Shown here piece after piece: positions 37,330-45,694 of a DNA stretch of 64,000 nt. Each line of letters starts with the position of its first letter. The first letter of the stretch is position 1. The notes below the pieces were generated by a model. The model saw only the letters and a program-made list of their open reading frames with translations. It had not been told where the DNA came from and did not search any database. A program made the translations under genes and the position numbers. The stretch spans positions 62,001-126,000 of the forward strand of contig NZ_FQZE01000007.1 in the NCBI RefSeq assembly GCF_900141875.1, in the 5' to 3' direction. The DNA comes from Tangfeifania diversioriginum (GTDB taxonomy: Bacteria; Bacteroidota; Bacteroidia; Bacteroidales; Prolixibacteraceae).

Positions 37330-37788
37330 TTAAAATGGCAAATCGTCGTCGCCACCCTGGTCATCAGCTTCCGGTTCAGAAACTCCTTCAAAATTACCGG
37401 ATCCACTTTGGTTGTTGCTGGCCTGTGAGTCTGGCGACTCTTGGTTGTTATCCTGCGAGTTGTTTTTCGTATCTAGCATAACCATATTATTTGCCACGAC
37501 TTCAGTAAAAAACTTTGTTTCACCGTCTTTTTCGTATTGGCGGTGAGTTAATTTACCTTCAATAAAAAGCCTTGAACCTTTTTTTACATATTGCTCCACG
37601 ACTCCCGCAAGCCCTCTCCATAACACGATATTATGCCATTCAGTTGTTGTCACACGCTCACCATTTTTTGCTCTGTAGGATTCTGATGTTGCCATTCTGA
37701 ATTTAGCAACTTTAACATCCTGATCGAGATGTTTTACTTCGGGGTCATTTCCTACGTTACCAATTAAAATTACTTTGTTTACTGACAT
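37330..37788 (-). CDS. ssb: Single-stranded DNA-binding protein
   Basis: The 152-residue protein has an N-terminal OB fold (VNKVILIGNVGNDPEVK, 3-19; then EWHNIVLWRGLA), a Gln/Asn/Ser-rich linker and the acidic C-terminal tip DDDLPF that recruits repair proteins. It lies 73 bp downstream of mutY on the same strand and is followed by its own terminator. Confidence 0.96.
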   Translation of the reverse strand: MSVNKVILIGNVGNDPEVKHLDQDVKVAKFRMATSESYRAKNGERVTTTEWHNIVLWRGLAGVVEQYVKKGSRLFIEGKLTHRQYEKDGETKFFTEVVANNMVMLDTKNNSQDNNQESPDSQASNNQSGSGNFEGVSEPEADDQGGDDDLPF

Positions 37789-37861
37789 TTTTACTTATTT
37801 TAGGTTAACTACTTAAAAATACGAAATCTCATTTTATTTCACACAATCATACTGAAATAAA

Positions 37862-38914
37862 TTAAAAATCCCCTGCGTTTTTTATCAAAATTTCAATTAA
37901 CCGGGGAACCGGAAAATCGGAGATTGAATTCTTTTCAACCTTTATTAGATTATCAGTTAGCGATTTTATCGATGGAATTTCAACATGAATCAGTGTGGCA
38001 AAAATTACCTGGTGACTTAAAATATGTTTGACTGGTTTCGAAATTTTATTCACGGTTGCAGAATGTCCGTTTAAAAATGGTATGTTTTTTAAATTTCCAA
38101 TTTCCGAATCAGTAAGTTCTTTATCGGATTCAAGCAACGGAAACTGGTAAAGGTTTTTCCAGATGTCGTTTCCAGTGCGTTTTTCCAGCCAGGTAAATTT
38201 CCCGTCATCAATATAAAAATAGTAGAAATAGCGTTTTCGTTGTTTGGTCCGTTTCTCTTTTACAGGCAGTTCTTCAACCTGTTTTTCTGAATAGGCAAAA
38301 CAGGAGTCTGCAACCGGACAGTTTTTGCAGTTGGGCGATTTAGGCGTGCATTGAAGCGCCCCGAACTCCATCAGTGCCTGGTTGTGAAAGCCGGGATTTT
38401 TTGGAGGCAGTAACCCGGATGCCAGTTCACGAAATTCTTTTTTGGCTTTTCCTGAATCGATAGGAGTTGATATTCCAAAATACCTGGAAAGTACACGGTA
38501 AACATTTCCATCAATTGCAGGGTAGGGCAGTCCGAAAGCAATCGAGGCTATTGCAGCACCTGTATAGGGGCCAATTCCTTTTAACCGGATAATGTCTTCA
38601 TATGTTTCCGGAAATTTTCCTTGCAGTTCGTTTTGAATGAAACGGGCAGTTTGGTGCAGATTTCGGGCCCGCGAATAGTAACCAAGTCCTTGCCAAAGTT
38701 TCAAAACTTCATTTTCGGAGGCTCCGGCAAGGTGTTTTAGGGATGGAAACCGATTAATAAAATTTAAATAGTAATTTTTCCCCTGCTCAACTCTGGTTTG
38801 CTGAAGAATTATTTCAGAAATCCATATTTTGTAGGGATCATGCGTGTTTCGCCACGGTAAATCCCTGAAATTTCTGTTATACCAGAGGTGGATTTGTGGT
38901 ACAAATTGATTCAT
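37862..38914 (-). CDS. mutY: A/G-specific adenine glycosylase
   Basis: MutY removes adenine mispaired with 8-oxoguanine. Motifs: LQQTRVEQGKNYY with the catalytic Glu (about 33-45), the helix-hairpin-helix LKGIGPYTGAAIASIAFG with IDGNVYRVLSR carrying the catalytic Asp, and the 4Fe-4S ligands (CTPKSPNCKNCPVADSC, about 190-206). A NUDIX-like C-terminal domain for 8-oxoG recognition follows. The 350-residue length is normal. It is divergent from the HU gene. Confidence 0.95.
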   Translation of the reverse strand: MNQFVPQIHLWYNRNFRDLPWRNTHDPYKIWISEIILQQTRVEQGKNYYLNFINRFPSLKHLAGASENEVLKLWQGLGYYSRARNLHQTARFIQNELQGKFPETYEDIIRLKGIGPYTGAAIASIAFGLPYPAIDGNVYRVLSRYFGISTPIDSGKAKKEFRELASGLLPPKNPGFHNQALMEFGALQCTPKSPNCKNCPVADSCFAYSEKQVEELPVKEKRTKQRKRYFYYFYIDDGKFTWLEKRTGNDIWKNLYQFPLLESDKELTDSEIGNLKNIPFLNGHSATVNKISKPVKHILSHQVIFATLIHVEIPSIKSLTDNLIKVEKNSISDFPVPRLIEILIKNAGDF

Positions 38915-38948
38915 TTATGCTAATTGATTCATATTCTTTCGTTAAATG

Positions 38949-38956
38949 CAAAAATA
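38949..38956 (-). promoter_or_regulatory. Candidate -7 element for mutY
   Basis: TATTTTTG on the minus strand, followed by CATTT, matches TAnnTTTG, 35 bp upstream of the mutY start. Confidence 0.5.
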
Positions 38957-38993
38957 AATTAATTAAAAAGCTTTCCGGTTTTTAAATTATTTT

Positions 38994-39001
38994 TATTTTT
39001 G
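38994..39001 (+). promoter_or_regulatory. Candidate -7 element for the HU/basic-protein operon
   Basis: TATTTTTG on the plus strand matches TAnnTTTG, 50 bp upstream of the HU start. With the mutY element at 38949-38956 it forms a back-to-back divergent promoter pair. Confidence 0.5.
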
Positions 39002-39050
39002 CACACCAGTTTAACCCGATTAATTTATTGAAAACTAAATATTTTAAGAG

Positions 39051-39338
39051 ATGACAAAGGCAGATATTGTAAATGAAATTTCGAAAAACACAGGAATTGA
39101 AAAAGTAACTGTTCAGAAAACGGTTGAAGCATTTATGGAAACCGTTAAAGATTCGTTAGAAGATGGTAAAAATGTTTACCTGAGAGGATTTGGTAGTTTT
39201 GTGGTTAAAAAGCGGGCAGAAAAAACTGCACGTAATATTTCAAAAAATACCACAATTATAATCCCTGCTCACTACATTCCATCATTTAAACCAGCTAAAA
39301 CCTTCGTTTCACAAGTAAAAAATAACGTAAAAGAGTAA
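39051..39338 (+). CDS. HU-family DNA-binding protein (IHF/HU fold)
   Basis: This 95-residue protein has the HU fold: an N-terminal helical pair (MTKADIVNEISKNTG), LRGFGSFVVKKRAEKTARN as the beta-arm start, and PSFKPAKTF at the arm base. It bends DNA and compacts the nucleoid. It lies between mutY and the RNase E/G gene, the usual Bacteroidota place. A second, more canonical HU gene is at 44723-44995. Confidence 0.94.
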   Translation: MTKADIVNEISKNTGIEKVTVQKTVEAFMETVKDSLEDGKNVYLRGFGSFVVKKRAEKTARNISKNTTIIIPAHYIPSFKPAKTFVSQVKNNVKE

Positions 39339-39341
39339 ATT

Positions 39342-39434
39342 ATGCCAAGCGGAAAAAAAAGAAAAAGACATAAGATGGCAACGCATAAGCGCAAAAAAAG
39401 ATTGCGTAAAAACCGCCACAAGAAGAGAAAATAA
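39342..39434 (+). CDS. Tiny AURKAIP1/COX24-type basic protein (30 residues)
   Basis: The 30-codon reading frame begins with ATG 3 nt after the HU stop and encodes almost only Lys, Arg and His (MPSGKKRKRHKMATHKRKKR, then LRKNRHKKRK). This matches the Bacteroidota family annotated as AURKAIP1/COX24-domain proteins; the eukaryotic counterpart mS38 is a mitoribosomal small-subunit protein. A ribosomal role in this organism is therefore likely but is inference. The position between HU and RNase E/G is conserved in the phylum. Confidence 0.88.
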   Translation: MPSGKKRKRHKMATHKRKKRLRKNRHKKRK

Positions 39435-39456
39435 TTTTTAGTTCATTTGTTAAATA

Positions 39457-39499
39457 AACAGTTTAAACCTAAGGCATTTTGTCTTAGGTTTAAACTGTT
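39457..39499 (+). other. Perfect 17-bp inverted repeat (strong hairpin)
   Basis: AACAGTTTAAACCTAAG (39457-39473) and its exact reverse complement (39483-39499) enclose a 9-nt loop. No T tract follows, so it is a 3'-end-protecting stem, a weak bidirectional terminator or a protein-binding palindrome. It lies between the basic-protein gene and the RNase E/G gene. Confidence 0.8.
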
Positions 39500-39543
39500 A
39501 TAAGAGTATATAATATATATTTAACAATATTAATATTTAGGTT

Positions 39544-41094
39544 GTGAGTAGTGATTTAATAATAGACGTCACTCCATCCGAAATTGTTATAGCATTACAG
39601 GAAAACAAAAAGCTTGTTGAATTTACCAGGGAGAAGAGCGGGGCGAAATTTGCAGTTGGCGATATTTATCTTGGAAAAGTAAAAAAAATAATGCCAAGTT
39701 TAAATGCAGCCTTTATAGATGTAGGTTACGAAAAAGACGCTTTCTTGCATTACCTCGATATGGGGCCGCAGTTCTCCACACTTAATAAGTTTTTACGGAT
39801 TGTTTCTTCCAGGAAAAATAAAATAACTTCGATTTCCAGGATTCATTCCAACCCCGACATTAACAAGGAGGGAAGGATTACCGAAATACTTAAAGCAGGT
39901 CAGAAAGTTCTTGTGCAGGTTGCCAAGGAACCTATTTCGACCAAGGGGCCACGCTTAACTTCTGAAATTTCAATTGCAGGAAGGTACATGGTTTTAATGC
40001 CTTTTAGCGAAAAAGTTTCGGTTTCGCAAAAAATTAGCACCAACGAGGAAAAAAATAGGCTGAAGAAATTAGTTCAGAGCATCAAGCCCAGAAAATACGG
40101 CATAATTGTCAGAACAGCTGCTGAAGGCAAAAAAGTTGCTGATCTTGACCAGGAATTACGCCGTCTGGTAGATAAATGGGAAACCACATTTCATAAGCTT
40201 AAACGTGCTTCGGCCCCATCGCTGATTATAGGCGAAATTGACAGAGCAACTGCTCTGCTACGCGATATTTATAATCCTAATTTCAACAGCATTATTGTAA
40301 ACGACCAGGCTGTTTGTAACGAAATAACTGATTATATCGACAGCATTCAGCCCGGCAAGAAAAAAATTGTAAAGCTTTATAAAGGAAACCGCCCGATTTT
40401 AGAACATTACGGAATTGAAAAACAAATTAAAGCCTCGTTCGGTAAAACGGTTTCATTTAAAAACGGAGCTTACCTCATTGTTGAACACACTGAGGCTTTC
40501 CATGTAATTGATGTTAACAGTGGCAACAGAGCCAAGGGTGGGGGAGATCAGGAATCCAACGCGCTGGAAGTGAATCTGGCAGCATGTGACGAAGTAGCGC
40601 GACAATTGCGGTTGAGAGATATGGGAGGCATTATTGTTATCGATTTTATTGATATGCACATTGCGACAAACAGGCAAAAGGTGTATGATCATATGAAAGA
40701 TGTTATGGCCAACGATCGCACAAAACATAACATTTTGCCCCTGAGTAAATTTTGTTTAATGCAGATTACCCGCCAGCGGGTACGCCCCGAAGAAATTATT
40801 GAAACGGCCGAAAAATGCCCAACATGCAACGGAAGCGGGAAAATTATGCCTACCATTTTATTCGCCGATGAACTGGAGAATAAAGTGAAATATATTTTTA
40901 AAGATTTGAATAAAAAACGCCTTCAACTGAAGGTACACCCCTATATTGCTGCATATCTTACAAAAGGTTTTAAGAGCAGACGAAACCAGTGGATTTTAAA
41001 ATATTTGAAGTGGGTTAAAGTTGAACCCAACACTTCGTATGCATTTCTCGAATACCATTTCTTCGACGAGAATTTAGAGGAAATTATTTTATAA
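39544..41094 (+). CDS. rng: Ribonuclease E/G family endoribonuclease
   Basis: The 516-residue RNase G-like protein has an N-terminal S1 domain (VGDIYLGKVKKIMPSLNAAFIDVG, split here by strands), the 5'-sensor and the DNase I-like catalytic core (HVIDVNSG with its Asp, IIVIDFIDM), then the Zn-link CPTCNGSG. It matures rRNA and starts mRNA decay. The start is GTG at 39544 (VSSDLIIDVTPSE), matching family N-termini. A terminator follows directly. Confidence 0.94.
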   Translation: MSSDLIIDVTPSEIVIALQENKKLVEFTREKSGAKFAVGDIYLGKVKKIMPSLNAAFIDVGYEKDAFLHYLDMGPQFSTLNKFLRIVSSRKNKITSISRIHSNPDINKEGRITEILKAGQKVLVQVAKEPISTKGPRLTSEISIAGRYMVLMPFSEKVSVSQKISTNEEKNRLKKLVQSIKPRKYGIIVRTAAEGKKVADLDQELRRLVDKWETTFHKLKRASAPSLIIGEIDRATALLRDIYNPNFNSIIVNDQAVCNEITDYIDSIQPGKKKIVKLYKGNRPILEHYGIEKQIKASFGKTVSFKNGAYLIVEHTEAFHVIDVNSGNRAKGGGDQESNALEVNLAACDEVARQLRLRDMGGIIVIDFIDMHIATNRQKVYDHMKDVMANDRTKHNILPLSKFCLMQITRQRVRPEEIIETAEKCPTCNGSGKIMPTILFADELENKVKYIFKDLNKKRLQLKVHPYIAAYLTKGFKSRRNQWILKYLKWVKVEPNTSYAFLEYHFFDENLEEIIL

Positions 41095-41097
41095 ATG

Positions 41098-41122
41098 GCC
41101 GGATAAGTTTATCCGGCTTTTT
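41098..41122 (+). terminator. Rho-independent terminator after the RNase E/G gene
   Basis: GCCGGATA and TATCCGGC form an 8-bp stem with a 4-nt loop, followed by TTTTT. Confidence 0.85.
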
Positions 41123-41200
41123 GTTTGAAAATTTAATTCATTTTAACCCTTCATTAACAAACCAAACATTAAAAATTAATGATTGTTATATTGAAATATT

Positions 41201-41208
41201 TACATTTG
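41201..41208 (+). promoter_or_regulatory. Candidate -7 element for dsbD
   Basis: TACATTTG matches TAnnTTTG and lies 36 bp upstream of the ATG at 41244. Confidence 0.5.
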
Positions 41209-41243
41209 TGCATGTATTTTTAGATTTAACATTTTTAAGAAAT

Positions 41244-43193
41244 ATGAAAAAAATAACACTTATACTATCATTTTTTCTGGTTGCATTTTTAGCCAATTCA
41301 CAAATTATTGAACCGATTAAATGGTCGTTTGATGCGAAACAGGACGGGAGAGATGTGGAATTGATTTTTACGGCCACCATTGAAGATGAATGGCATTTGT
41401 ATGACACTTATCTTCCGGAAGGAGGCCCCATTGCCACACAGGTTGTTTTTGACGATTCCACGCAATTTGAATTTGCCGGGGAACTAAAAAAAGAGCCGCA
41501 GCCCATTGAAAAGTTTGACAACACCTTTCAAATGGATTTACGGTATTTTGTGGAAGAAGCAACCCTGACACAAAAAATCAGGCTTAAGAATGACGATCCG
41601 GTGGAAATCTCAGGCCATGTGCTTTTTATGGCCTGCGACGATGAAACCTGCCTCCCCCCAAATGAAGCCGATTTTTCGTTTGAATTTAACGGAGGTGTAG
41701 CAGCACAACCGGCTTCTCAACCCGAGGAGGAGGTTTCAGACGTTTCCGGAACAACTTCCGGGTCATCCAGCGGACAGTCGCTTTGGTTGTTCATTCTTAT
41801 TTCTGCCCTGGCAGGGCTGGCAGCAATCTTAACACCCTGTGTTTTTCCAATGATTCCTATGACAGTATCTTTTTTTATGCGGGGAAGCGACAACAAGGGA
41901 AAAGCTATCAAAAACGGCCTCTTTTTCGGTTTCTCCATATTAATGATATTCACTGTGCTGGGGGCGTTGTTCTCAATTGGAATATTTGGTCCAAACGTAG
42001 GAAGTGTATTAAGCACCCACTGGATACCTAATCTCCTGTTTTTCCTGTTGTTTTTGGTATTTGCCGTGTCGTTCTTCGGTGCGTTCGAAATTGTTTTACC
42101 CAACAGTTTGGTAAATAAAACCGATTCGAAAGCAGAACAAGGTGGATTTGTAGGTGCCTTTTTCATGGCTTTAACAACGGTTATCGTATCATTTTCGTGT
42201 ACCGGGCCGTTTATTGGCGCTTTAATTATTGAAGCTGTTCAGGATGGCGGAATGCGTCCGTTGATTGGAATGTTTTTCTTCGGACTGGCTTTTGCCGCGC
42301 CGTTTACTTTGCTGGCTATTTTCCCGTCAGCACTCAAAAAATTGCCAAAATCAGGCGGTTGGCTCAATTCAATAAAAGTTGTATTTGCCTTTATTTTACT
42401 GGCATTCGGATTAAAATTCCTTAGTAATATCGACCAGGTGTATGGACTGAATTTTATTAGTCGCGAAATTTACCTGGCAATATGGATTGTACTATTCTTC
42501 CTGCTTGGGATGTATTTCCTGGGTAAAATCAAATTTTCGCACGACAGTGATTTGCCCTATATTGGAACAGGAAGGTTGTTTCTTTCTATTGCAACTTTCA
42601 CTTTTGTAGTTTATCTTTTTACCGGTTTGTTAGGTTCGCCATTAAGTTCAATTTCTGCATTGTTGCCACCTCAGAGTGCCAGCCAGACTTATATTACAAG
42701 TCATTCTGCCGCAGGTGGTCAAAATACTCCCAATGAACTTTGCGGCCCTGCCAAATACGCCGATAAACTCCACCTGCCACATGGGCTGAACGGTTATTTC
42801 GATTATGAGCAGGGGATGGCTTGTGCCGAAGAGCAAAACAAACCAGTCTTTCTGGTATTTAAAGGACATGCGTGTGCCAACTGTAAAAAAATGGAAAATT
42901 CAGTGTGGGCCAATCCGCAGGTACTGAATCTTTTATCAGAAGAGTATGTAATTATCGCTTTGTACACCGACGATAGAACTACCCTGCCTGAAGATGAATG
43001 GATAACTTCCTCAAATGATGGCAAAGTGAAGAAAACAATGGGTAAGAAAAATCTTGATTTTCAGATTACTGAGTATGCTACCAACAGTATTCCGTTTCAT
43101 GTAATAATTGAGCCTGACGGAACTGAGCATAAACTGGGAGTTACATTCCAAGATGATGAATTTTTAGCCTTTTTGCAAAGAGGAATAGAATGA
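41244..43193 (+). CDS. dsbD: Thiol:disulfide interchange protein DsbD family
   Basis: The start at the ATG 41244 gives a signal peptide (MKKITLILSFFLVAFLANS), whereas longer reading frames begin in the promoter. An N-terminal DsbD-alpha domain carries a Cys pair (FMACDDETCLPP, about 130-141). A central membrane domain of about eight helices includes LTPCVFPMIP and SCTGPF with the two catalytic Cys. The C-terminal thioredoxin domain has CANC in KGHACANCKKME. It passes electrons from cytoplasmic thioredoxin to periplasmic disulfides. The 649-residue length suits the full three-domain form. Confidence 0.93.
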   Translation: MKKITLILSFFLVAFLANSQIIEPIKWSFDAKQDGRDVELIFTATIEDEWHLYDTYLPEGGPIATQVVFDDSTQFEFAGELKKEPQPIEKFDNTFQMDLRYFVEEATLTQKIRLKNDDPVEISGHVLFMACDDETCLPPNEADFSFEFNGGVAAQPASQPEEEVSDVSGTTSGSSSGQSLWLFILISALAGLAAILTPCVFPMIPMTVSFFMRGSDNKGKAIKNGLFFGFSILMIFTVLGALFSIGIFGPNVGSVLSTHWIPNLLFFLLFLVFAVSFFGAFEIVLPNSLVNKTDSKAEQGGFVGAFFMALTTVIVSFSCTGPFIGALIIEAVQDGGMRPLIGMFFFGLAFAAPFTLLAIFPSALKKLPKSGGWLNSIKVVFAFILLAFGLKFLSNIDQVYGLNFISREIYLAIWIVLFFLLGMYFLGKIKFSHDSDLPYIGTGRLFLSIATFTFVVYLFTGLLGSPLSSISALLPPQSASQTYITSHSAAGGQNTPNELCGPAKYADKLHLPHGLNGYFDYEQGMACAEEQNKPVFLVFKGHACANCKKMENSVWANPQVLNLLSEEYVIIALYTDDRTTLPEDEWITSSNDGKVKKTMGKKNLDFQITEYATNSIPFHVIIEPDGTEHKLGVTFQDDEFLAFLQRGIE

Positions 43194-43213
43194 ATTGGTT
43201 TTCAGTAAAATAT

Positions 43214-43242
43214 AACCCGGGCAATTTTAGTCCGGGTTTTTT
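43214..43242 (+). terminator. Rho-independent terminator after dsbD
   Basis: AACCCGG and CCGGGTT pair around an 11-nt loop and are followed by a T run. Confidence 0.8.
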
Positions 43243-43326
43243 ATTATCAATTTTTAACATTTTTAAAATAGTTGTCCGATCCGAAATAAATATCTTTAAA
43301 TGTAATTTATACCAAAGAAGATAAAA

Positions 43327-43962
43327 ATGGATTTAACAGATTGGCTATTCTGGAATGTAGATACCCAAATTGATTTTGTATATCCACGCGGAAAACTCTA
43401 TGTTCAGGATGCCGAGACAATAAGGCCTCAGTGGAAAAAACTTACAAAATTAGCTGCAAAAAATTCGATTCGGGTAGTAAACTCTGCCGATTATCATTAT
43501 GCCAACTCCGCTGAACTGGATGCTTCACCCGATTTTATAAAAACGTTTCCTGAGCATTGTATGGCAGATACAAGAGGAGCTGATTTCATAAAAGATACCG
43601 ACCCCGAAGACCCGGTAGTTTTTGATTGGGACCGGGAATTCCTGATAACTCCCGAACTGTTTGACCGGGAAAAATACCGCAATTTTGTAATTCGGAAAGA
43701 TGCCTTCGATGTCTTTGCGGGGAATCCTTTAACTGAAGTGATTTTAAAACACCTGAATCCCGAAACCGTAGTTGTTTATGGTGTAACTACCAATGTTTGT
43801 GTCGATGCTGCGGTAAAAGGCCTTGGCAAAAGAGTTAAAAATGTAATTGTGGTGCAGGATGCCATTAAAGAATTACCCAATATCCCGCTTCCTTTTGATG
43901 ACTGGAGAAAAAAAAATGTAAAGCTGGTAAAGCTTGATGAGCTCGAAAAAATGATGAAGTAG
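43327..43962 (+). CDS. Isochorismatase-family cysteine hydrolase
   Basis: The 211-residue protein has the family triad: Asp12 in NVDTQIDF, a Lys in VIRKDAFDVF (about residue 118) and the nucleophilic Cys in TTNVCVDAAV (about 158). The likely metal-ligand region is NSADYHY. Relatives include nicotinamidase and various amidases. The distinct N-terminus and the absence of NAD-salvage neighbours leave the substrate open. It is convergent with the TrmH gene; the two stop codons are adjacent. Confidence 0.85.
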   Translation: MDLTDWLFWNVDTQIDFVYPRGKLYVQDAETIRPQWKKLTKLAAKNSIRVVNSADYHYANSAELDASPDFIKTFPEHCMADTRGADFIKDTDPEDPVVFDWDREFLITPELFDREKYRNFVIRKDAFDVFAGNPLTEVILKHLNPETVVVYGVTTNVCVDAAVKGLGKRVKNVIVVQDAIKELPNIPLPFDDWRKKNVKLVKLDELEKMMK

Positions 43963-44649
43963 TTACTTTTGTTTTTTCTTCTCATTTTCCAGAAATCGTT
44001 GTTCGAGCAGCGCACTTCTTTTTATGGTGCTCCTAAGCCATTCCAGCATAATATTTTCTTTTTCAACACTTGTAAGCTGCCAGTTAATAGTTGCATTATT
44101 TCTGAGTTTCCCGGTGAGGTGGTGTAAAGTGATAGCTGCTGAAACCGAGATATTAAAACTTTCGGTAAATCCGAACATAGGTATTTTAACAAACTCATCG
44201 GCTTCCTTCATAATTGTATCCGAAATTCCGGGCAGTTCCGAACCAAAAACAAGGGCGGCTTTCCCTTTTGTTAAATCAAAATCTTCCAGCGTTTTATCAT
44301 TTTTATGCGGAGATGTTGCAATGATTCGGTACCCTTCATTTTTCAGGGTTTTCACGGCGTTTAAACTGTTATTGTTGGATTCAGCAAATTTTCTGATAGA
44401 AAGCCATTTGGACGAACCTAACGCCACTTCTTTGTTTACATTGAATGTGTTGCGGTTTTCAATAACATTAACATGTTGTACTCCAAAACAGTCGCAGCTG
44501 CGTAAAACAGCGCTTGCATTTTGCGACTGGTAAATATCTTCAAGCACAACGGTTAAATAGGAGGTGCGGTACTGAAGTACTTTTTCAAACAGTTGAAGCC
44601 GGTCGGGGGTAACAAAAGTGGTTAGGTAATTAATAAGTTTTTTATTCAT
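43963..44649 (-). CDS. trmH: TrmH-family tRNA/rRNA 2'-O-methyltransferase
   Basis: The SPOUT (alpha/beta knot) methyltransferase motifs are visible: NASAVLRSCDCFGVQ (motif 1, about 44-58), LVFGSELPGIS (motif 2) and FTESFNISVSAAITLHHL (motif 3). The short N-terminal region with TPDRLQLFEKVL resembles TrmH, which makes Gm18 in tRNAs, but an rRNA target is possible. The 228-residue length fits. It lies downstream of the HU gene, beyond that gene's terminator. Confidence 0.85.
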   Translation of the reverse strand: MNKKLINYLTTFVTPDRLQLFEKVLQYRTSYLTVVLEDIYQSQNASAVLRSCDCFGVQHVNVIENRNTFNVNKEVALGSSKWLSIRKFAESNNNSLNAVKTLKNEGYRIIATSPHKNDKTLEDFDLTKGKAALVFGSELPGISDTIMKEADEFVKIPMFGFTESFNISVSAAITLHHLTGKLRNNATINWQLTSVEKENIMLEWLRSTIKRSALLEQRFLENEKKKQK

Positions 44650-44667
44650 CTTTCAAAATTTTTGTAC

Positions 44668-44693
44668 AAAAAAAGGGAAGCGTTTAGCTCCCC
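44668..44693 (-). terminator. Rho-independent terminator after the second HU gene
   Basis: On the minus strand GGGGAGC and GCTTCCC form a 7-bp stem (one GU) around TAAAC and are followed by seven T. Confidence 0.8.
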
Positions 44694-44722
44694 TCTGTAA
44701 GTTCTTCCAAAAAACTGTTCTG

Positions 44723-44995
44723 TTACGAAACAGAATCTGCCAGGTCGGCCCCAGCTTTGAATTTAACCACTTTTTTAGCAGGAATAGTAATTTCTTTTCC
44801 TGTTTGTGGATTTCTGCCTGTTCTGGCACCACGTTCTGTTACTGAAAAAGTACCAAAACCGATTAATGCAACCCTGTCACCGCCTTTAAGAGCGTTAGTT
44901 GTTGCACCAATAAAAGAATCTAGAGCTTTTTTAGCATCTGCTTTTGTCAGGCCAGCTCCTTCGGCCATTGCATCAATTAATTGTGCTTTGTTCAT
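44723..44995 (-). CDS. HU-family DNA-binding protein
   Basis: The 90-residue canonical HU ([20 protein letters not shown]) has [21 protein letters not shown] as its beta-arm and the conserved [12 protein letters not shown]. It is closer to the standard HU dimer type than the 39051-39338 paralogue. A monocistronic unit is likely: a candidate -7 element lies upstream and a terminator directly downstream. Confidence 0.96.
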   Translation of the reverse strand: MNKAQLIDAMAEGAGLTKADAKKALDSFIGATTNALKGGDRVALIGFGTFSVTERGARTGRNPQTGKEITIPAKKVVKFKAGADLADSVS

Positions 44996-45058
44996 AAGTT
45001 AATAATTTTAATAAATAATTAAATTGTTGAAATATAGTAAATTAAATCGCAATACTAT

Positions 45059-45066
45059 CAAAAATA
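45059..45066 (-). promoter_or_regulatory. Candidate -7 element for the second HU gene
   Basis: TATTTTTG on the minus strand matches TAnnTTTG, 64 bp upstream of the HU start. A second possible element (TATATTTC) is closer to the gene. Confidence 0.4.
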
Positions 45067-45248
45067 CAATCATTGATTTTTAGGTGTTATACTCTAAACA
45101 ACCAGTAAAATCAATAGTTTCAGAGAACCTTTTTAAGTTTTAGCTAAATTCTGAAATAAGTTTTAAAAAAACAACCCTAAATCCCTTTTTTTTTCAGCAT
45201 TTTGATAATTTTTTACCGGTAAGTTTTTTTTTGATTGAAAAAAAATTC

Positions 45249-45256
45249 TACTTTTG
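45249..45256 (+). promoter_or_regulatory. Candidate -7 element for tRNA-Ser
   Basis: TACTTTTG matches TAnnTTTG and ends 9 bp before the mature tRNA 5' end. Confidence 0.5.
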
Positions 45257-45265
45257 TCGCGCCAT

Positions 45266-45351
<86 letters not shown>

Positions 45352-45354
45352 AAA

Positions 45355-45384
45355 AAATCCGCTGGGAAACCGGCGGATTTTTTT
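45355..45384 (+). terminator. Rho-independent terminator of tRNA-Ser
   Basis: AAATCCGCTGG and CCGGCGGATTT pair (one GU) around a GAAA tetraloop, followed by a T run. Confidence 0.88.
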
Positions 45385-45546
45385 ATTTAATAAAGTTGTT
45401 GATAACTTTTTGAGCCCACAAACAACTGATAGGCATCTGCAGCCCTGTTTTATCAGTTGGTCGGGCATTTTATAGTTCTGAAAAAATATTACCGGTATCA
45501 GTATTTGAAAATGGCCACATATTTTAGGTAATTTAAACTGAATTGC

Positions 45547-45554
45547 TATATTTG
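45547..45554 (+). promoter_or_regulatory. Candidate -7 element for tRNA-Trp
   Basis: TATATTTG matches TAnnTTTG exactly and ends 16 bp before the tRNA. Confidence 0.6.
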
Positions 45555-45570
45555 CACTCGCAAAATAAAC

Positions 45571-45643
45571 ACGGGTGTAGCTCAGTTGGCAGAGCACTGG
45601 TCTCCAAAACCAGGTGTCGGGAGTTCGAGTCTCTCCTCCCGTG
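45571..45643 (+). tRNA. tRNA-Trp (anticodon CCA)
   Basis: A 73-nt cloverleaf has anticodon loop CTCCAAA (CCA), D arm GCTC/GAGC, T loop TTCGAGT and discriminator G as expected for Trp. The acceptor stem ACGGGTG/CTCCCGT contains one U-U mismatch (positions 6 and 67). CCA is not encoded. A terminator with a GAAA loop follows. Confidence 0.93.
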
Positions 45644-45649
45644 CAAAAA

Positions 45650-45675
45650 AAAGCTGCAGAAATGCAGCTTTTTTT
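45650..45675 (+). terminator. Rho-independent terminator of tRNA-Trp
   Basis: AAAGCTGCA and TGCAGCTTT form a 9-bp perfect stem with loop GAAA and a downstream T run. The A run on the other side lets it act for the opposing msbA-like gene as well. Confidence 0.88.
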
Positions 45676-45694
45676 GTTTCCCTTTATTATAAAA

